From NCBI RefSeq assembly GCF_019042735.1, contig NZ_JAHQCR010000014.1:27962-91961 (forward strand): DNA of 64,000 nucleotides, written 5' to 3'. Positions within the stretch are counted from its first letter, which is position 1, and each line of letters starts with the position of its first letter. The translations under genes were made by a program, and so were the position numbers. The notes below the pieces were generated by a model, which was not told where the DNA came from, did no database searches, and saw only the letters and a program-made list of their open reading frames with translations. This DNA comes from Evansella alkalicola. Its GTDB lineage: Bacteria; Bacillota; Bacilli; Bacillales; Salisediminibacteriaceae. This document shows positions 1 to 8,174 of this stretch, in pieces.

Positions 1-421
1 AACGCCGCTCGCCTTCTTGGAACCCTTTTTTCCACCAACGGTTAATGAACGCCCTACTTCTTTCAAATTGAATGAACTTCTCGTCTTCTGTTAATGTGAA
101 CCATGCCGAGAATTGGCTAGCTGTTTGGGTTGTGAATGTTTCTAATTCCTCTTCACATCTTGTTTGTGCCTGATCCGGTGTTTCTCCATAGTACCCAAAT
201 CGACCATATTCAGAACCGAGTAAATAAGCATCTATACCAATATCAAGGCAGAAGTCCATCAAATACAACTTACTCACTGTTTCAGCCCCAATGAGTTGGG
301 AAAAAAAGTGTTCGTTTACATCTTTCCTCATATCATCAATGGACAAGGAGCGAAGCATATTACGCTCAAATTTCCACTGTTTCTTTCTCCTTCTTTCTCC
401 TAAGTTTGTGATTACATTCAT
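1..421 (-). CDS. ybaK: YbaK-like DUF2521 family protein, truncated by the window edge
   Basis: An open frame runs from an ATG at 421 (preceded by GAGGCG, modest Shine-Dalgarno) to the window edge, about 140 codons without a stop. The predicted protein is charged and aromatic-rich, starts MNVITNLGERRRKKQ and reaches a KKGFQEGERR stretch near the edge. This looks like the B. subtilis YbaK/DUF2521 family, whose gene lies just beyond rpsI in B. subtilis, so position supports the call. Function is unknown. The gene would be followed by cwlD in the standard order, which is outside the window. The family assignment is from memory of the sequence and context. Confidence 0.6.
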   Translation of the reverse strand, partial: MNVITNLGERRRKKQWKFERNMLRSLSIDDMRKDVNEHFFSQLIGAETVSKLYLMDFCLDIGIDAYLLGSEYGRFGYYGETPDQAQTRCEEELETFTTQTASQFSAWFTLTEDEKFIQFERSRAFINRWWKKGFQEGERR

Positions 422-594
422 GAGACATCGCCTCGTTTTTTTATTTATAGTGTGAGGTTTCTGAGGCAATTCATAAGGATCAATACTTGGAACAACTAGT
501 GAATGATGTCCATGGGAAACTTTATGTAGGATAATGAAACCTCCCCATCACAAAATGCGTAAATAAAGAAAAATGAAATAATGGGGGCAGGAAA

Positions 595-960
595 ATGGGC
601 ACTGTCGGAAAAAAGAAAGTTCCTAAATCAGTTTATATACTTACTGCAATCTTAATATTATTAGTTCTTCTTCCTTTTGTATTGCCTGATCCAGCAAAAC
701 AGAAGTTATTGGAGCTCGAAGAAAATGTGATTGAACCGCATTTCGCCACTTTTTTAGAGGATTTTGAAATTGTAAGGATTAACGTAGACCGCTATCAAGA
801 TACGGAGGATACTCGAACTTATGAAGTATTTGTAAATTTGGAACCAGAAGATACTACTACAAGTGATGAAATACTCACCCAATCACCTTCAACAGCACGT
901 TATTTAGTTGTCATTAAAGATGATAAAGAAGTTGTATCATCAACTCAGCAATTCCATTAG
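595..960 (+). CDS. Small single-pass membrane protein, unknown function
   Basis: This 121-residue protein has a basic N-terminus (GKKKVPKS), one hydrophobic segment at about residues 13-30, and an acidic soluble tail of about 90 residues, so a membrane-anchored protein with an external C-terminal domain is inferred. A G-rich ribosome binding site (GGGGGCAGG) lies just before the ATG at 595, and a strong hairpin terminator follows at 981-1029, which supports a real monocistronic gene. I do not recognise a family. It is one of only two plus-strand genes in the window and sits between the ybaK-like gene and the exporter operon. Confidence 0.65.
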   Translation: MGTVGKKKVPKSVYILTAILILLVLLPFVLPDPAKQKLLELEENVIEPHFATFLEDFEIVRINVDRYQDTEDTRTYEVFVNLEPEDTTTSDEILTQSPSTARYLVVIKDDKEVVSSTQQFH

Positions 961-980
961 ATGTGAAAAAAATCAATATT

Positions 981-1029
981 AAAGGCACGAAGCACACCTA
1001 TCAATTTGATAAGATCTTCGCGCCTTTTT
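981..1029 (+). terminator. Intrinsic terminator after the small membrane protein gene
   Basis: AAAGGC-A-CGAAG pairs with CTTCG-C-GCCTTT across a loop, followed directly by a T run on the plus strand. The minus strand also has an A/T-rich tail with T runs, so it may end the convergent exporter operon as well. Confidence 0.8.
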
Positions 1030-1096
1030 GAATACATGTAATTAAACCTTTATTAGACCTTGTCAGCAAAACTCACTTTTTACATTTCAAAAAATG

Positions 1097-2938
1097 TTAA
1101 GAAAACAAACCCCATAGGCGCTCCCAAAAACTAGGTTGCTCCTCTTCTTCCTCCCCTTCATCATCTGCACTTACTATTTCAATCGGCTCTGTTTTCAAAA
1201 CAAATTGAACAGTATTTATATTTTTATTAGCATCGGACACATAAGAAACAGCTTCAAAATCAGAGCGTTCGAATTCCTCTAGCATCGCTTCCATTTCTTC
1301 TTCCATCTGTTCAGGTAAGTCACTTGTTTCCGAAGCCAATTCTTCCGTTCCGTCATGGAGTTCACCAACTCCACTTTCAAGTTCACTCGTTCCATTTGCT
1401 ATCTCGCTAATACCTGAGTCAATTTCCCCATATGCCCCTGTTAGCTGGGAGACACCGTTTGTGTAGGAACGTAATCCGTTATGGAACTCACCGTAGTTTT
1501 CAGCGAGCATGGCAACACCATCAATTAATTCATCGAATGCATCAAGCTCATCCATATTCTCAAACGCTGCCAACACCTCTTCAGAAATGGTATCTAATCT
1601 TCCTGTCATCTCTCCAACAGTTTCATTAATTCCTTCCAAGGTTGATTCCACGGCACCAAATACTTCCCTCACTTCACTAAATGTCCCACGCACCGATTGA
1701 GCAGCTGCATTCACTTCTATTAAGAAATCAATGATTTCAGGATCTACTCCCATATCACGAAGTTCCTCAATATTTTCCTGAAGTGAATCTGGTGTTTCAG
1801 GGATCTCATTAATGGCACTTTCCAATGCGGAAAAAGCTGCAGCAAAGTTTTCATTAAATTGAACCAAGCCCTCTGCCGCGCCTCCAACACCTTCTGAAAA
1901 GCGTTCAAACATCTCTGGCATCTGTTCCAATTCACTCATGTCAAAATCTAATTGCGCCCCACTAAGCTCTTCATTTAATGTTCTTAAAGCGTCCCTAATC
2001 GTTGCTGAGGCATCAACTAACTCCCCTGAGGAATTGTTTATTTCATTCATTCCTGAATAGTATTCATTAGAACCGCTACTCAAGCTCCACATGCCATCGT
2101 TTAGTTCAGATACGCCATCCCTTAAATCGGAAACACCATTGTTTATTTCCTGTATAGCATCGGCTAGCTTCCGCATCTCTCTTGTCATTTCATCCATTTC
2201 GAATTCTTCCAACGCCATAGATAATGGAATCCCAGAAATATCGATGCCTTCCATTTCAAAATCGACCACATCTGCTAAGAGCGTGAGATCCCCATCCCTT
2301 TCCGGCATAACAGTAAAGTTAACCTGCCGCTGCTTACCTACGTTTGCTATGGTGGCGTCAGGTGCATGAAGATTACTCGTGTTGTCCGTATCGAGAGTTA
2401 AGGATACCTGCAGTGCGTAATATTCGTAAAAAACAGGGTCTACACTTTCATTTTGAGATGTATTTATCGTAATGAGCAGTCTGCCATCTTTCCCAGCAAG
2501 ATCAGGAGCTGAAATTTCTTCTCCATCAAGCATATAGGAAATATCAATATTCCAAGGCAACTCAGCGTTCTTTTTATTTCCTTGATAATAATACCACCCT
2601 GGTGATGCTTGAATTCGCACTTTGTTATCTACTTGTTCTATTTCCGTTAAGTCCGTTAAATTTTTTACTGACTCATAGTTACCGTGGTCGATAATTAGGC
2701 CAGCCTCTACTACTTCTAACATATTAACTACAAATATCTCATTGAGGGAACCATTCGCATGAAGGCTACCATAAATCACTTCATCCTTGGAAGCCACCTT
2801 GCCCATTGGGTCCCCACCATTATCAATTTCAGCCTGAGTATCATTTTCATCCATATCCTCGTTGGGATCAGCACTTCCCGTATAGTATGGAAAAACAAGT
2901 AACATTGTAAGAAAAACCATCATAAACTTTTTCTTCAC
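1097..2938 (-). CDS. Secreted heptad-repeat (LxxG, YhgE/Pip-like) partner of MMPL exporter
   Basis: The 613-residue product starts with a clear signal peptide (MKKKFMMVFLTMLLVFPYY, then GSAD). Two clusters of repeated LxxG-type heptads (such as SDLRDGVSELNDG and IANGTSELESGVGEL) lie near residues 260-300 and 490-545, flanking a long helical region. The C-terminus is a glutamate run followed by an aromatic tail (FWERLWGLFS). Such repeats are typical of YhgE/Pip-like proteins and of the extracellular parts of some Gram-positive MMPL transporters. The start overlaps the exporter stop by 4 nt (ATGA), so the two are translationally coupled. I infer an extracytoplasmic accessory subunit of the exporter; substrate unknown. 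Confidence 0.75.
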   Translation of the reverse strand: MKKKFMMVFLTMLLVFPYYTGSADPNEDMDENDTQAEIDNGGDPMGKVASKDEVIYGSLHANGSLNEIFVVNMLEVVEAGLIIDHGNYESVKNLTDLTEIEQVDNKVRIQASPGWYYYQGNKKNAELPWNIDISYMLDGEEISAPDLAGKDGRLLITINTSQNESVDPVFYEYYALQVSLTLDTDNTSNLHAPDATIANVGKQRQVNFTVMPERDGDLTLLADVVDFEMEGIDISGIPLSMALEEFEMDEMTREMRKLADAIQEINNGVSDLRDGVSELNDGMWSLSSGSNEYYSGMNEINNSSGELVDASATIRDALRTLNEELSGAQLDFDMSELEQMPEMFERFSEGVGGAAEGLVQFNENFAAAFSALESAINEIPETPDSLQENIEELRDMGVDPEIIDFLIEVNAAAQSVRGTFSEVREVFGAVESTLEGINETVGEMTGRLDTISEEVLAAFENMDELDAFDELIDGVAMLAENYGEFHNGLRSYTNGVSQLTGAYGEIDSGISEIANGTSELESGVGELHDGTEELASETSDLPEQMEEEMEAMLEEFERSDFEAVSYVSDANKNINTVQFVLKTEPIEIVSADDEGEEEEEQPSFWERLWGLFS

Positions 2939-5001
2939 GATGATTGACCCCCTTTAAAGAATTTCGCATTTAACGTGGTTTTTCCAATAAATTTATCGAA
3001 CAATAACAGCATCGCTGGTAGGAAAAAGAGTACCATGATGAATGCTAATAAAGCCCCTCTACCAATCAATAAACCGATGGACCCTACAATTGGGTTGGTA
3101 GAAGTGATCGCTAATATGAATCCAACACTCGATAAAATACCAGCTGAAATAGAAATGGAAAACGTTTTTTCATTTAATGTCTTAATAATTGAATCCCACG
3201 CAGACATTTCTTTCCGGTTTTCCAAATAATCCTCCGTAAAGAGAATGGCGTAGTCCACCGTCGCTGCCAACTGGACAGTACTTACTACTAAATATCCGAT
3301 AAAAACCAAGGCAGTGTCCGTAAAGTAAGGGACAGATAAGTTTATCCAAACTGCTGACTGTATGGTTAGGAGTAAGACGATCGGTATAGATATAGACTTA
3401 AATGTAAATAGAAGAACAACGGCTATGGCCACTACAGTTAAAATATTTACTACCGTGTTATCTTTATTGATGATTGTCTTCATATCGTACAATGAAACAC
3501 TTTCACCGACGGCTAATACTTCCTCTCCATAATAGGAACGAGCGACCTCTAGGACATTTTCAACCGTTCTAAATGCCACATCTCCTTCAGACTCCGTATC
3601 CGTGTATAAAATAATTTGACTATAGTTTTCAGAATGGAACTGCTCTGTCACAGATTCATCTAAATACTCTGGTGGTATGGCAGGGCTGACTGACTGATTA
3701 TAGGAAATAACACTGGTGACTCGCTCCTCCTGTTTTAAGTCCTGCTCAAGCCTTACCTCTCTCGCCACATCTCCCTTTGGTACAAGGAGCACGATTGGTG
3801 TTGACTTCCCAAATACTTCATCAACCGCAATCATATCACTCCCTAGGCGGGTGGATTCAGGCTGATCACCGATACCATAAATAAACGTTGTTTCCTGCTG
3901 TGCTAAATAAGCAGGAACAATAATGATAGCTACAACTGCTAAGCTCACAAACCGCGCTTTCATTACTCCCTTACCAATGGATTCAAATCGAGGGAAAAAC
4001 GGCCTGTGTTGTGTTTTATCGATCCATTTATAAAACAAAATAGTTAATGCAGGCAAAAATACCATGACACTAATAAAACTTAGTAAGATACCTTTCACAA
4101 GGTTTACCCCTAGGTCTGCCCCTATTTCAAACTGCATGAACGTCAAAGCCATAAAGCCAAAGAACGTTGTAGCTGCACTAGACGCAATCGCAGGGAAAGA
4201 AGATTTCACTGCTTTTTGCATGGCTTCCCCAGGGTCTTCCGTATTTTTGCGATGATCGGAAAAACTATGAAGTAGAAAAATCGCATAATCAAGTGACACG
4301 GCCAGTTGCAAAATCGGCGCCACCGATTGCGTTACAAACGAAATTTCTCCAATAAATATGTTTGTTCCAAGATTAATGATGACAGACACACCAATTGCAG
4401 TAAGAAAGAATACTGGCTCCACCCATGAATTCGTTGATAAAACGAGTATGATAATGATCATCGGAACAAGTAGTAAAGCAGCATACATCGTTTCAGTAAA
4501 GGCCATTTTTTGCGAAACGGAAGTATTAGCCGCTTCCCCAATTAATGCATTTTCTTCACCAATCAGCTCATAAATAGCCTCAGTAATCTCTACTTCGTCA
4601 CCTTCTCGTACGGTCATGGAAAAAATAGCGTGGTTATCCTTATAATAGGACTCCACCACATCTTGATCTGCCATTTCTAAAGGGACCTTTAAATCAATAG
4701 CTTGATCAAGCCACGTGACGTCTGATACGCCATCAATATTCTCCAACCACTCTTGATATAGTAACGCCTCTTGGACAGACACGTCCTTAATCATCACTTG
4801 TGCATTGGAAAGCGTACTTTCAAACTCTTCTTCCATTACCTCGATGGCTTTTGTTGATGGCGCATCCTCTGGTATGTAGTCATTCATATTATAGTTAATA
4901 TCAACAAAAAACAGTGCCACTGCACTGATCAGAGTTAATATTGTAAAAACAATAACGATTAATTTGTTATGCTTGATGATTTTAGAAGCAATGCCTGACA
5001 A
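2935..5001 (-). CDS. MMPL/RND-family exporter
   Basis: The 688-residue protein has the duplicated RND layout: one N-terminal membrane helix (about residues 13-33), an external loop, five clustered helices (about 170-330), a second single helix (about 355), another external loop, and five C-terminal helices (about 520-680). Acidic residues within the helix after each loop (LDYAIFLLHSF and VDYAILFTEDY) match the proton-relay position of MMPL proteins. Start is TTG at 5001, 9 nt after AAGGAG. It is divergent from a TetR-type gene and coupled to the downstream heptad-repeat gene. Gram-positive members export lipids, peptides or drugs; the substrate cannot be told from sequence. Confidence 0.9.
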   Translation of the reverse strand: MSGIASKIIKHNKLIVIVFTILTLISAVALFFVDINYNMNDYIPEDAPSTKAIEVMEEEFESTLSNAQVMIKDVSVQEALLYQEWLENIDGVSDVTWLDQAIDLKVPLEMADQDVVESYYKDNHAIFSMTVREGDEVEITEAIYELIGEENALIGEAANTSVSQKMAFTETMYAALLLVPMIIIILVLSTNSWVEPVFFLTAIGVSVIINLGTNIFIGEISFVTQSVAPILQLAVSLDYAIFLLHSFSDHRKNTEDPGEAMQKAVKSSFPAIASSAATTFFGFMALTFMQFEIGADLGVNLVKGILLSFISVMVFLPALTILFYKWIDKTQHRPFFPRFESIGKGVMKARFVSLAVVAIIIVPAYLAQQETTFIYGIGDQPESTRLGSDMIAVDEVFGKSTPIVLLVPKGDVAREVRLEQDLKQEERVTSVISYNQSVSPAIPPEYLDESVTEQFHSENYSQIILYTDTESEGDVAFRTVENVLEVARSYYGEEVLAVGESVSLYDMKTIINKDNTVVNILTVVAIAVVLLFTFKSISIPIVLLLTIQSAVWINLSVPYFTDTALVFIGYLVVSTVQLAATVDYAILFTEDYLENRKEMSAWDSIIKTLNEKTFSISISAGILSSVGFILAITSTNPIVGSIGLLIGRGALLAFIMVLFFLPAMLLLFDKFIGKTTLNAKFFKGGQSS

Positions 5002-5035
5002 TGGTGACCACTCCTTGCAGATTAACTAATCATTA

Positions 5036-5064
5036 ATTATAATAACACCATGTTAATTAATCAA
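5036..5064 (-). promoter_or_regulatory. Sigma-A promoter of the exporter operon
   Basis: On the minus strand, TTGATT (5064-5059) is followed after exactly 17 nt by TATAAT (5041-5036). The -35 box lies inside the first palindromic operator, so repressor binding would block polymerase. Confidence 0.8.
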
Positions 5065-5099
5065 CACACAGTTTATTATAATATGTTCGTTAAACAACA
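5051..5099. promoter_or_regulatory. Paired palindromic operators for the divergent TetR-type regulator
   Basis: Two 16-bp palindromes share the pattern TGTTnnTTAAnnAACA: TGTTAATTAATCAACA at 5051-5066 and TGTTCGTTAAACAACA at 5084-5099. Their centres are 33 bp apart, about three helical turns. The first covers the -35 of the leftward exporter promoter. The second lies just after a rightward TATAAT at 5077-5082, at the likely start region of the regulator transcript. The layout fits repression of both the exporter and the regulator itself. Confidence 0.8.
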
Positions 5100-5143
5100 T
5101 AACAGGAAAATGTGTTGGATAAATAACGGAAGGGGAAATATTG

Positions 5144-5734
5144 GTGATTGAAAAACTGGATAGACGTCAGAAATATACACGTAAAGTTTTAAAGGAAAGC
5201 TTTATAAAACGAATGCAGGAAAAACCTCTTTCAGCTATTACAATAAAGGAAGTTTGTGAAAGTGCGGATATTAACCGCTCTACCTTTTACTCTCATTATA
5301 AAGATATCTATGATTTAGCATTCCAAATTGAAGATAATATTATTGAAGATATTAGTGCGACTCTTTCTGCCTATAACTACTCTAAAAACGAAGAAGCCCT
5401 ACAAATGACAGAAAAACTACTAGAATACATAGCTGAAAATCGCGACAGCTGCCAAACCTTATTCAGTGAGCATGGAGACCCTCGTTTTCAGAAAAAGGTA
5501 ATGATGTTAGCCCATACGCATTTATTAAAGACTCTGGAAGTGGAAAACACCAATGTCCCATATAACTCAGAATACTTAAGCCTTTATATAGCTAACGGCA
5601 GTATTCATGTGGTTCAGCATTGGTTAAAAAGTGGAATGAAAGAATCCCCTAAAGAAATTGCAGAATTAATTACGAAGCTTGCAAAACGAGGCCTTTCTTC
5701 CTTTTCAGATACGCCCCCTATGTTTTCAATCTAG
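5144..5734 (+). CDS. TetR/AcrR-family transcriptional regulator
   Basis: The protein has about 196 residues. A TetR-type helix-turn-helix occupies about residues 8-55, with the characteristic segment ITIKEVCESADINRSTFYSHY and the following YKDIYDL. The C-terminal two-thirds is helical and would hold the ligand and dimer interface. A TTG at 5141 is also in frame, but GTG at 5144 sits 8 nt after AAGGGG and is the better start. It is divergent from the MMPL exporter operon with two matched palindromes between them, so it is most likely the local repressor. The inducer is unknown. Its stop is followed within 15 bp by the 51-bp repeat array. Confidence 0.9.
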   Translation: MIEKLDRRQKYTRKVLKESFIKRMQEKPLSAITIKEVCESADINRSTFYSHYKDIYDLAFQIEDNIIEDISATLSAYNYSKNEEALQMTEKLLEYIAENRDSCQTLFSEHGDPRFQKKVMMLAHTHLLKTLEVENTNVPYNSEYLSLYIANGSIHVVQHWLKSGMKESPKEIAELITKLAKRGLSSFSDTPPMFSI

Positions 5735-5748
5735 TGTGGGGGAGTCAA

Positions 5749-6222
5749 TTAGGAAAATGAAGTCTCAAATTGCTTCTCACCTCGAGTTCAGTCTCCATTC
5801 TGGGAAAATGAAGACTCAAATTGCTTCACTTCCTCAGTTCAGTCTTCATTCTGGGAAAATGAAGACTTAAATTGCTTCACTTCCTCAGTTCAGTCTTCAT
5901 TCTGGGAAAATGAAGACTCAAATCGCTTCGCTCCTCGAGTTCAGTCTCCATTCTGGGAAAATGAAGACTCAAATCGCTTCTCACCTCGTGTTCAGTCTCC
6001 ATTCTCGGAAAATGAAGACTCAAATCGCCTCGCACCTCCAGTTCAGTCTCCATTTTGAAGAAATGAAGACTCAAATCGCCTCGTACCTAAGTTCAGTCTC
6101 CATTTTGAAGAAATGAAGACTCAAATCGCTTCTCACCTCGTGTTCAGTCTCCATTCTCGGAAAATGAAGACTCAAATCGCCTCGTACCTCGAGTTCAGTC
6201 TCCATTCTGTGAATAAGAAGCC
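5749..6222. repeat. Array 1 of a 51-bp hairpin-forming tandem repeat
   Basis: The motif CAGTCTYCATTCT starts at 5789, 5840, 5891, 5942, 5993, 6044, 6094, 6145 and 6196: spacing is 51 bp throughout except one 50-bp step. A leading half-unit begins at 5749. Each unit has a conserved core of about 33 bp ending in AATGAAGACTCAAAT and a more variable linker rich in CTTC/CCTC. The core is an inverted repeat: in units 5840 and 5891 the arms AGTCTTCATT and AATGAAGACT match over 10 bp around a 7-nt loop. Open frames through the array arise because 51 is divisible by 3; no ribosome binding site supports them. A sister array lies at 63109-63732. Confidence 0.9.
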
Positions 6223-6256
6223 ATTAAAAAAACTGACCAATCTCATAAATTCCTAA

Positions 6257-6292
6257 TAAAAAGCCCCCATCCAAGATAGGATGAGAGCCTTT
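6257..6292 (-). terminator. Intrinsic terminator after rpsI
   Basis: On the minus strand AAAGGCTCTCATCC pairs, with G-T wobbles, with GGATGGGGGCTTTT and runs into TTTTT. It ends the rplM-rpsI transcript. Confidence 0.85.
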
Positions 6293-6305
6293 GAAGCGCA
6301 ATATA

Positions 6306-6698
6306 TTAACGCTTTGAGAACTGAGGTGCACGACGAGCAGCTTTAAGACCGTATTTCTTACGCTCTTTCATACGAGCGTCACGAGTCAAGAAGCCAGCTT
6401 TTTTAAGTGCTGGACGGTACTCAGGGTCTGCACCAAGAAGTGCACGAGCAACACCATGACGGATTGCGCCCGCTTGTCCTGTGTATCCTCCACCATGTAC
6501 TGTTACAAGTACATCGTAAGTTCCTTCAGTTTGTGTTTCTACAAGTGGTTGTTTAACAATTAATTTTAAAGTTTCAAGGTCAAAGTAGTCGTTAATGTCG
6601 CGTTTGTTGATCACGATATTTCCGTCACCAGGTACTAAACGTACACGTGCAACAGAGTTTTTACGACGACCTGTTCCATAATATTGAACCTGTGCCAA
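6306..6698 (-). CDS. rpsI: 30S ribosomal protein S9
   Basis: At 130 residues this is the usual bacterial S9 length. The N-terminus AQVQYYGTGRRKNSVARV and the C-terminal arginine-rich tail ending APQFSKR are diagnostic; the tail reaches the P-site tRNA in the 30S subunit. It follows rplM by 21 nt with a GGAGG-type ribosome binding site and is followed by an intrinsic terminator, making it the last gene of the rplM-rpsI operon. Confidence 0.98.
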   Translation of the reverse strand: MAQVQYYGTGRRKNSVARVRLVPGDGNIVINKRDINDYFDLETLKLIVKQPLVETQTEGTYDVLVTVHGGGYTGQAGAIRHGVARALLGADPEYRPALKKAGFLTRDARMKERKKYGLKAARRAPQFSKR

Positions 6699-6719
6699 AA
6701 AAATTACCTCCTTCTATAA

Positions 6720-7157
6720 TTAACCGCGTAATTCGTATGCTACCGGTTGTTGTGCTTGGTGTGGATGCTCGCTTCCAGTGTAAACGTGAAGCTTCATTCC
6801 TTGCTTACGGCCTAAAGAGTTCTTTGGTAGCATTCCTTTGATTGCTAGTTCAAGCATTCTTTCAGGCTTTTTGTTAAGCATTTCTCTTGCAGTAGTAGTC
6901 TTAAGACCACCTGGGTGTTGACTGTGACGGTAATATTTCTTATCGTCCAGTTTGTTACCTGTTAAATGAATTTTTTCTGCATTGATTAAGATCACGTGAT
7001 CCCCTGTATCAATGTGTGGTGTAAATGTTGGTTTATGCTTTCCACGTAGGATGCTAGCTACTTCAGTAGCAAGACGACCAAGAGTTTGGCCTTCTGCATC
7101 AACAACGAACCATTTACGCTCAATTTCACTTGGCTTTGCCATATATGTCGTACGCAT
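6720..7157 (-). CDS. rplM: 50S ribosomal protein L13
   Basis: The 145-residue product begins MRTTYMAKPSEIERKW and carries the L13 signatures LRGKHKPTFTPHIDTGD and MLPKNSLGRK, full length for Bacillus. The ATG lies after TTAGGAGGG. It is an early-assembling 50S protein that binds 23S rRNA. The long 5' leader and strong promoter upstream show that rplM-rpsI is a separate transcription unit from truA, with expected feedback by L13 on its leader. Confidence 0.98.
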   Translation of the reverse strand: MRTTYMAKPSEIERKWFVVDAEGQTLGRLATEVASILRGKHKPTFTPHIDTGDHVILINAEKIHLTGNKLDDKKYYRHSQHPGGLKTTTAREMLNKKPERMLELAIKGMLPKNSLGRKQGMKLHVYTGSEHPHQAQQPVAYELRG

Positions 7158-7258
7158 TTGTTTCCCTCCTAATAAACTTTCACAAAAACTATCGCGTCAA
7201 ATTCTACAATTCAAACATTAGATTCCGTTACCCGGGGCTAGTGGGCATAAGAATACCG
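7158..7258 (-). ncRNA. L13 (rplM) ribosomal protein leader
   Basis: Between the sigma-A promoter and rplM is a leader of about 100 nt. It contains the block CACTAGCCCCGGGTAACGG, which I recognise from the Firmicutes L13 leader, in which excess L13 represses its own operon. Family membership is from memory; the secondary structure was not computed. Confidence 0.65.
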
Positions 7259-7264
7259 TATATC

Positions 7265-7293
7265 ATCATATAACATATGAAATGCGATGTCAA
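7265..7293 (-). promoter_or_regulatory. Sigma-A promoter of rplM-rpsI
   Basis: TTGACA (7293-7288) and TATGAT (7270-7265) on the minus strand are separated by 17 nt. Confidence 0.85.
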
Positions 7294-7391
7294 TAAGATG
7301 TTACACCAGGTTTCGTTGTCATATGAAAAAAATTTTTTCCATTTCTAGAACATATAGATTATTGAACAGAAATCGTACTAAAATCACCCAA

Positions 7392-8165
7392 TTATCTCCT
7401 TAACAACTTAGACAATTCTTCCTCAGAATAAACTACCTTCGAGAGATATAGCCCATTTCCAGGAATTGTAGGACCAGCTAATGCCCTATCCTTCGCTTCC
7501 AATATCTCAGGAATCTCTTCTGCATTCATTCTATCCTTCCCGATCTCAATTAAGGTACCTGTTAACACACGGACCATTTGATATAGAAAGCCACTGCCTA
7601 CATAGCGAAAAGTCAGCTCCTCCCCACTACGATCAATCGAAACATCATAAATGGTTCTGACCTTATCAACAACTGCCGTACGAGGTGAGGAAAAACTCGT
7701 AAAATCATGAGTACCGAGATAATGACTGGCAGCCTTCTGCATCTTCTCCAAATCTAGCTCTTCACGGACATGAAAACAATAATTACGTTTGAACACATTC
7801 TTCACTTTTGATGTCTCTACCCGATAAATATATTCCTTACCGACCGTATCGTATCGAGCATGAAAATCGTCCCCAACATAACTAGCCTCTAGAATAATAA
7901 TGTCATCTGGAAGCAAGGCGTTCAGCGCCATTGGCCACCGATTTTCAGGAAGATTTAAAGATGTATCAAAATGAATGGTCTGACCTAGGCTATGTACGCC
8001 TGTGTCCGTCCTTCCAGATCCAGTCGCATTCCAACTATCCGCCTTATGCATTCTAGCCAAAGCTTTTTGCAACTCACCTTGAACCGTTCTTGCATCTGGT
8101 TGTACTTGATATCCAGAAAAGTGACTTCCATCATAGGAGGCAATTATTTTTACTCGCTTCATCAT
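7392..8165 (-). CDS. truA: tRNA pseudouridine(38-40) synthase TruA
   Basis: The 257-residue protein converts U38, U39 and U40 of tRNA anticodon arms to pseudouridine. The N-terminal IIASYDGSHFSGYQVQP and the catalytic loop GSGRTDTGVHSLGQ, with the nucleophilic aspartate, are family hallmarks; the second half has THDFTSF and GSGFLYQMVR. Two ATGs stand in tandem (8165 and 8162); the second has better spacing from GGAGAG. It follows ecfT by 9 nt, the same ecfA1-ecfA2-ecfT-truA order as in B. subtilis. Confidence 0.97.
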   Translation of the reverse strand: MMKRVKIIASYDGSHFSGYQVQPDARTVQGELQKALARMHKADSWNATGSGRTDTGVHSLGQTIHFDTSLNLPENRWPMALNALLPDDIIILEASYVGDDFHARYDTVGKEYIYRVETSKVKNVFKRNYCFHVREELDLEKMQKAASHYLGTHDFTSFSSPRTAVVDKVRTIYDVSIDRSGEELTFRYVGSGFLYQMVRVLTGTLIEIGKDRMNAEEIPEILEAKDRALAGPTIPGNGLYLSKVVYSEEELSKLLRR

Positions 8166-8174
8166 ACTCTCTCC

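Noticed and set aside
5910..6116. Open frames with MKTQIAS repeats across array 1
   Set aside because: Same cause: repeat length divisible by 3. Frames differ from that of array 2, so no common protein is conserved.
5749..6222. CRISPR array
   Set aside because: Linkers within the array are nearly identical rather than unique spacers, and no cas genes are present.
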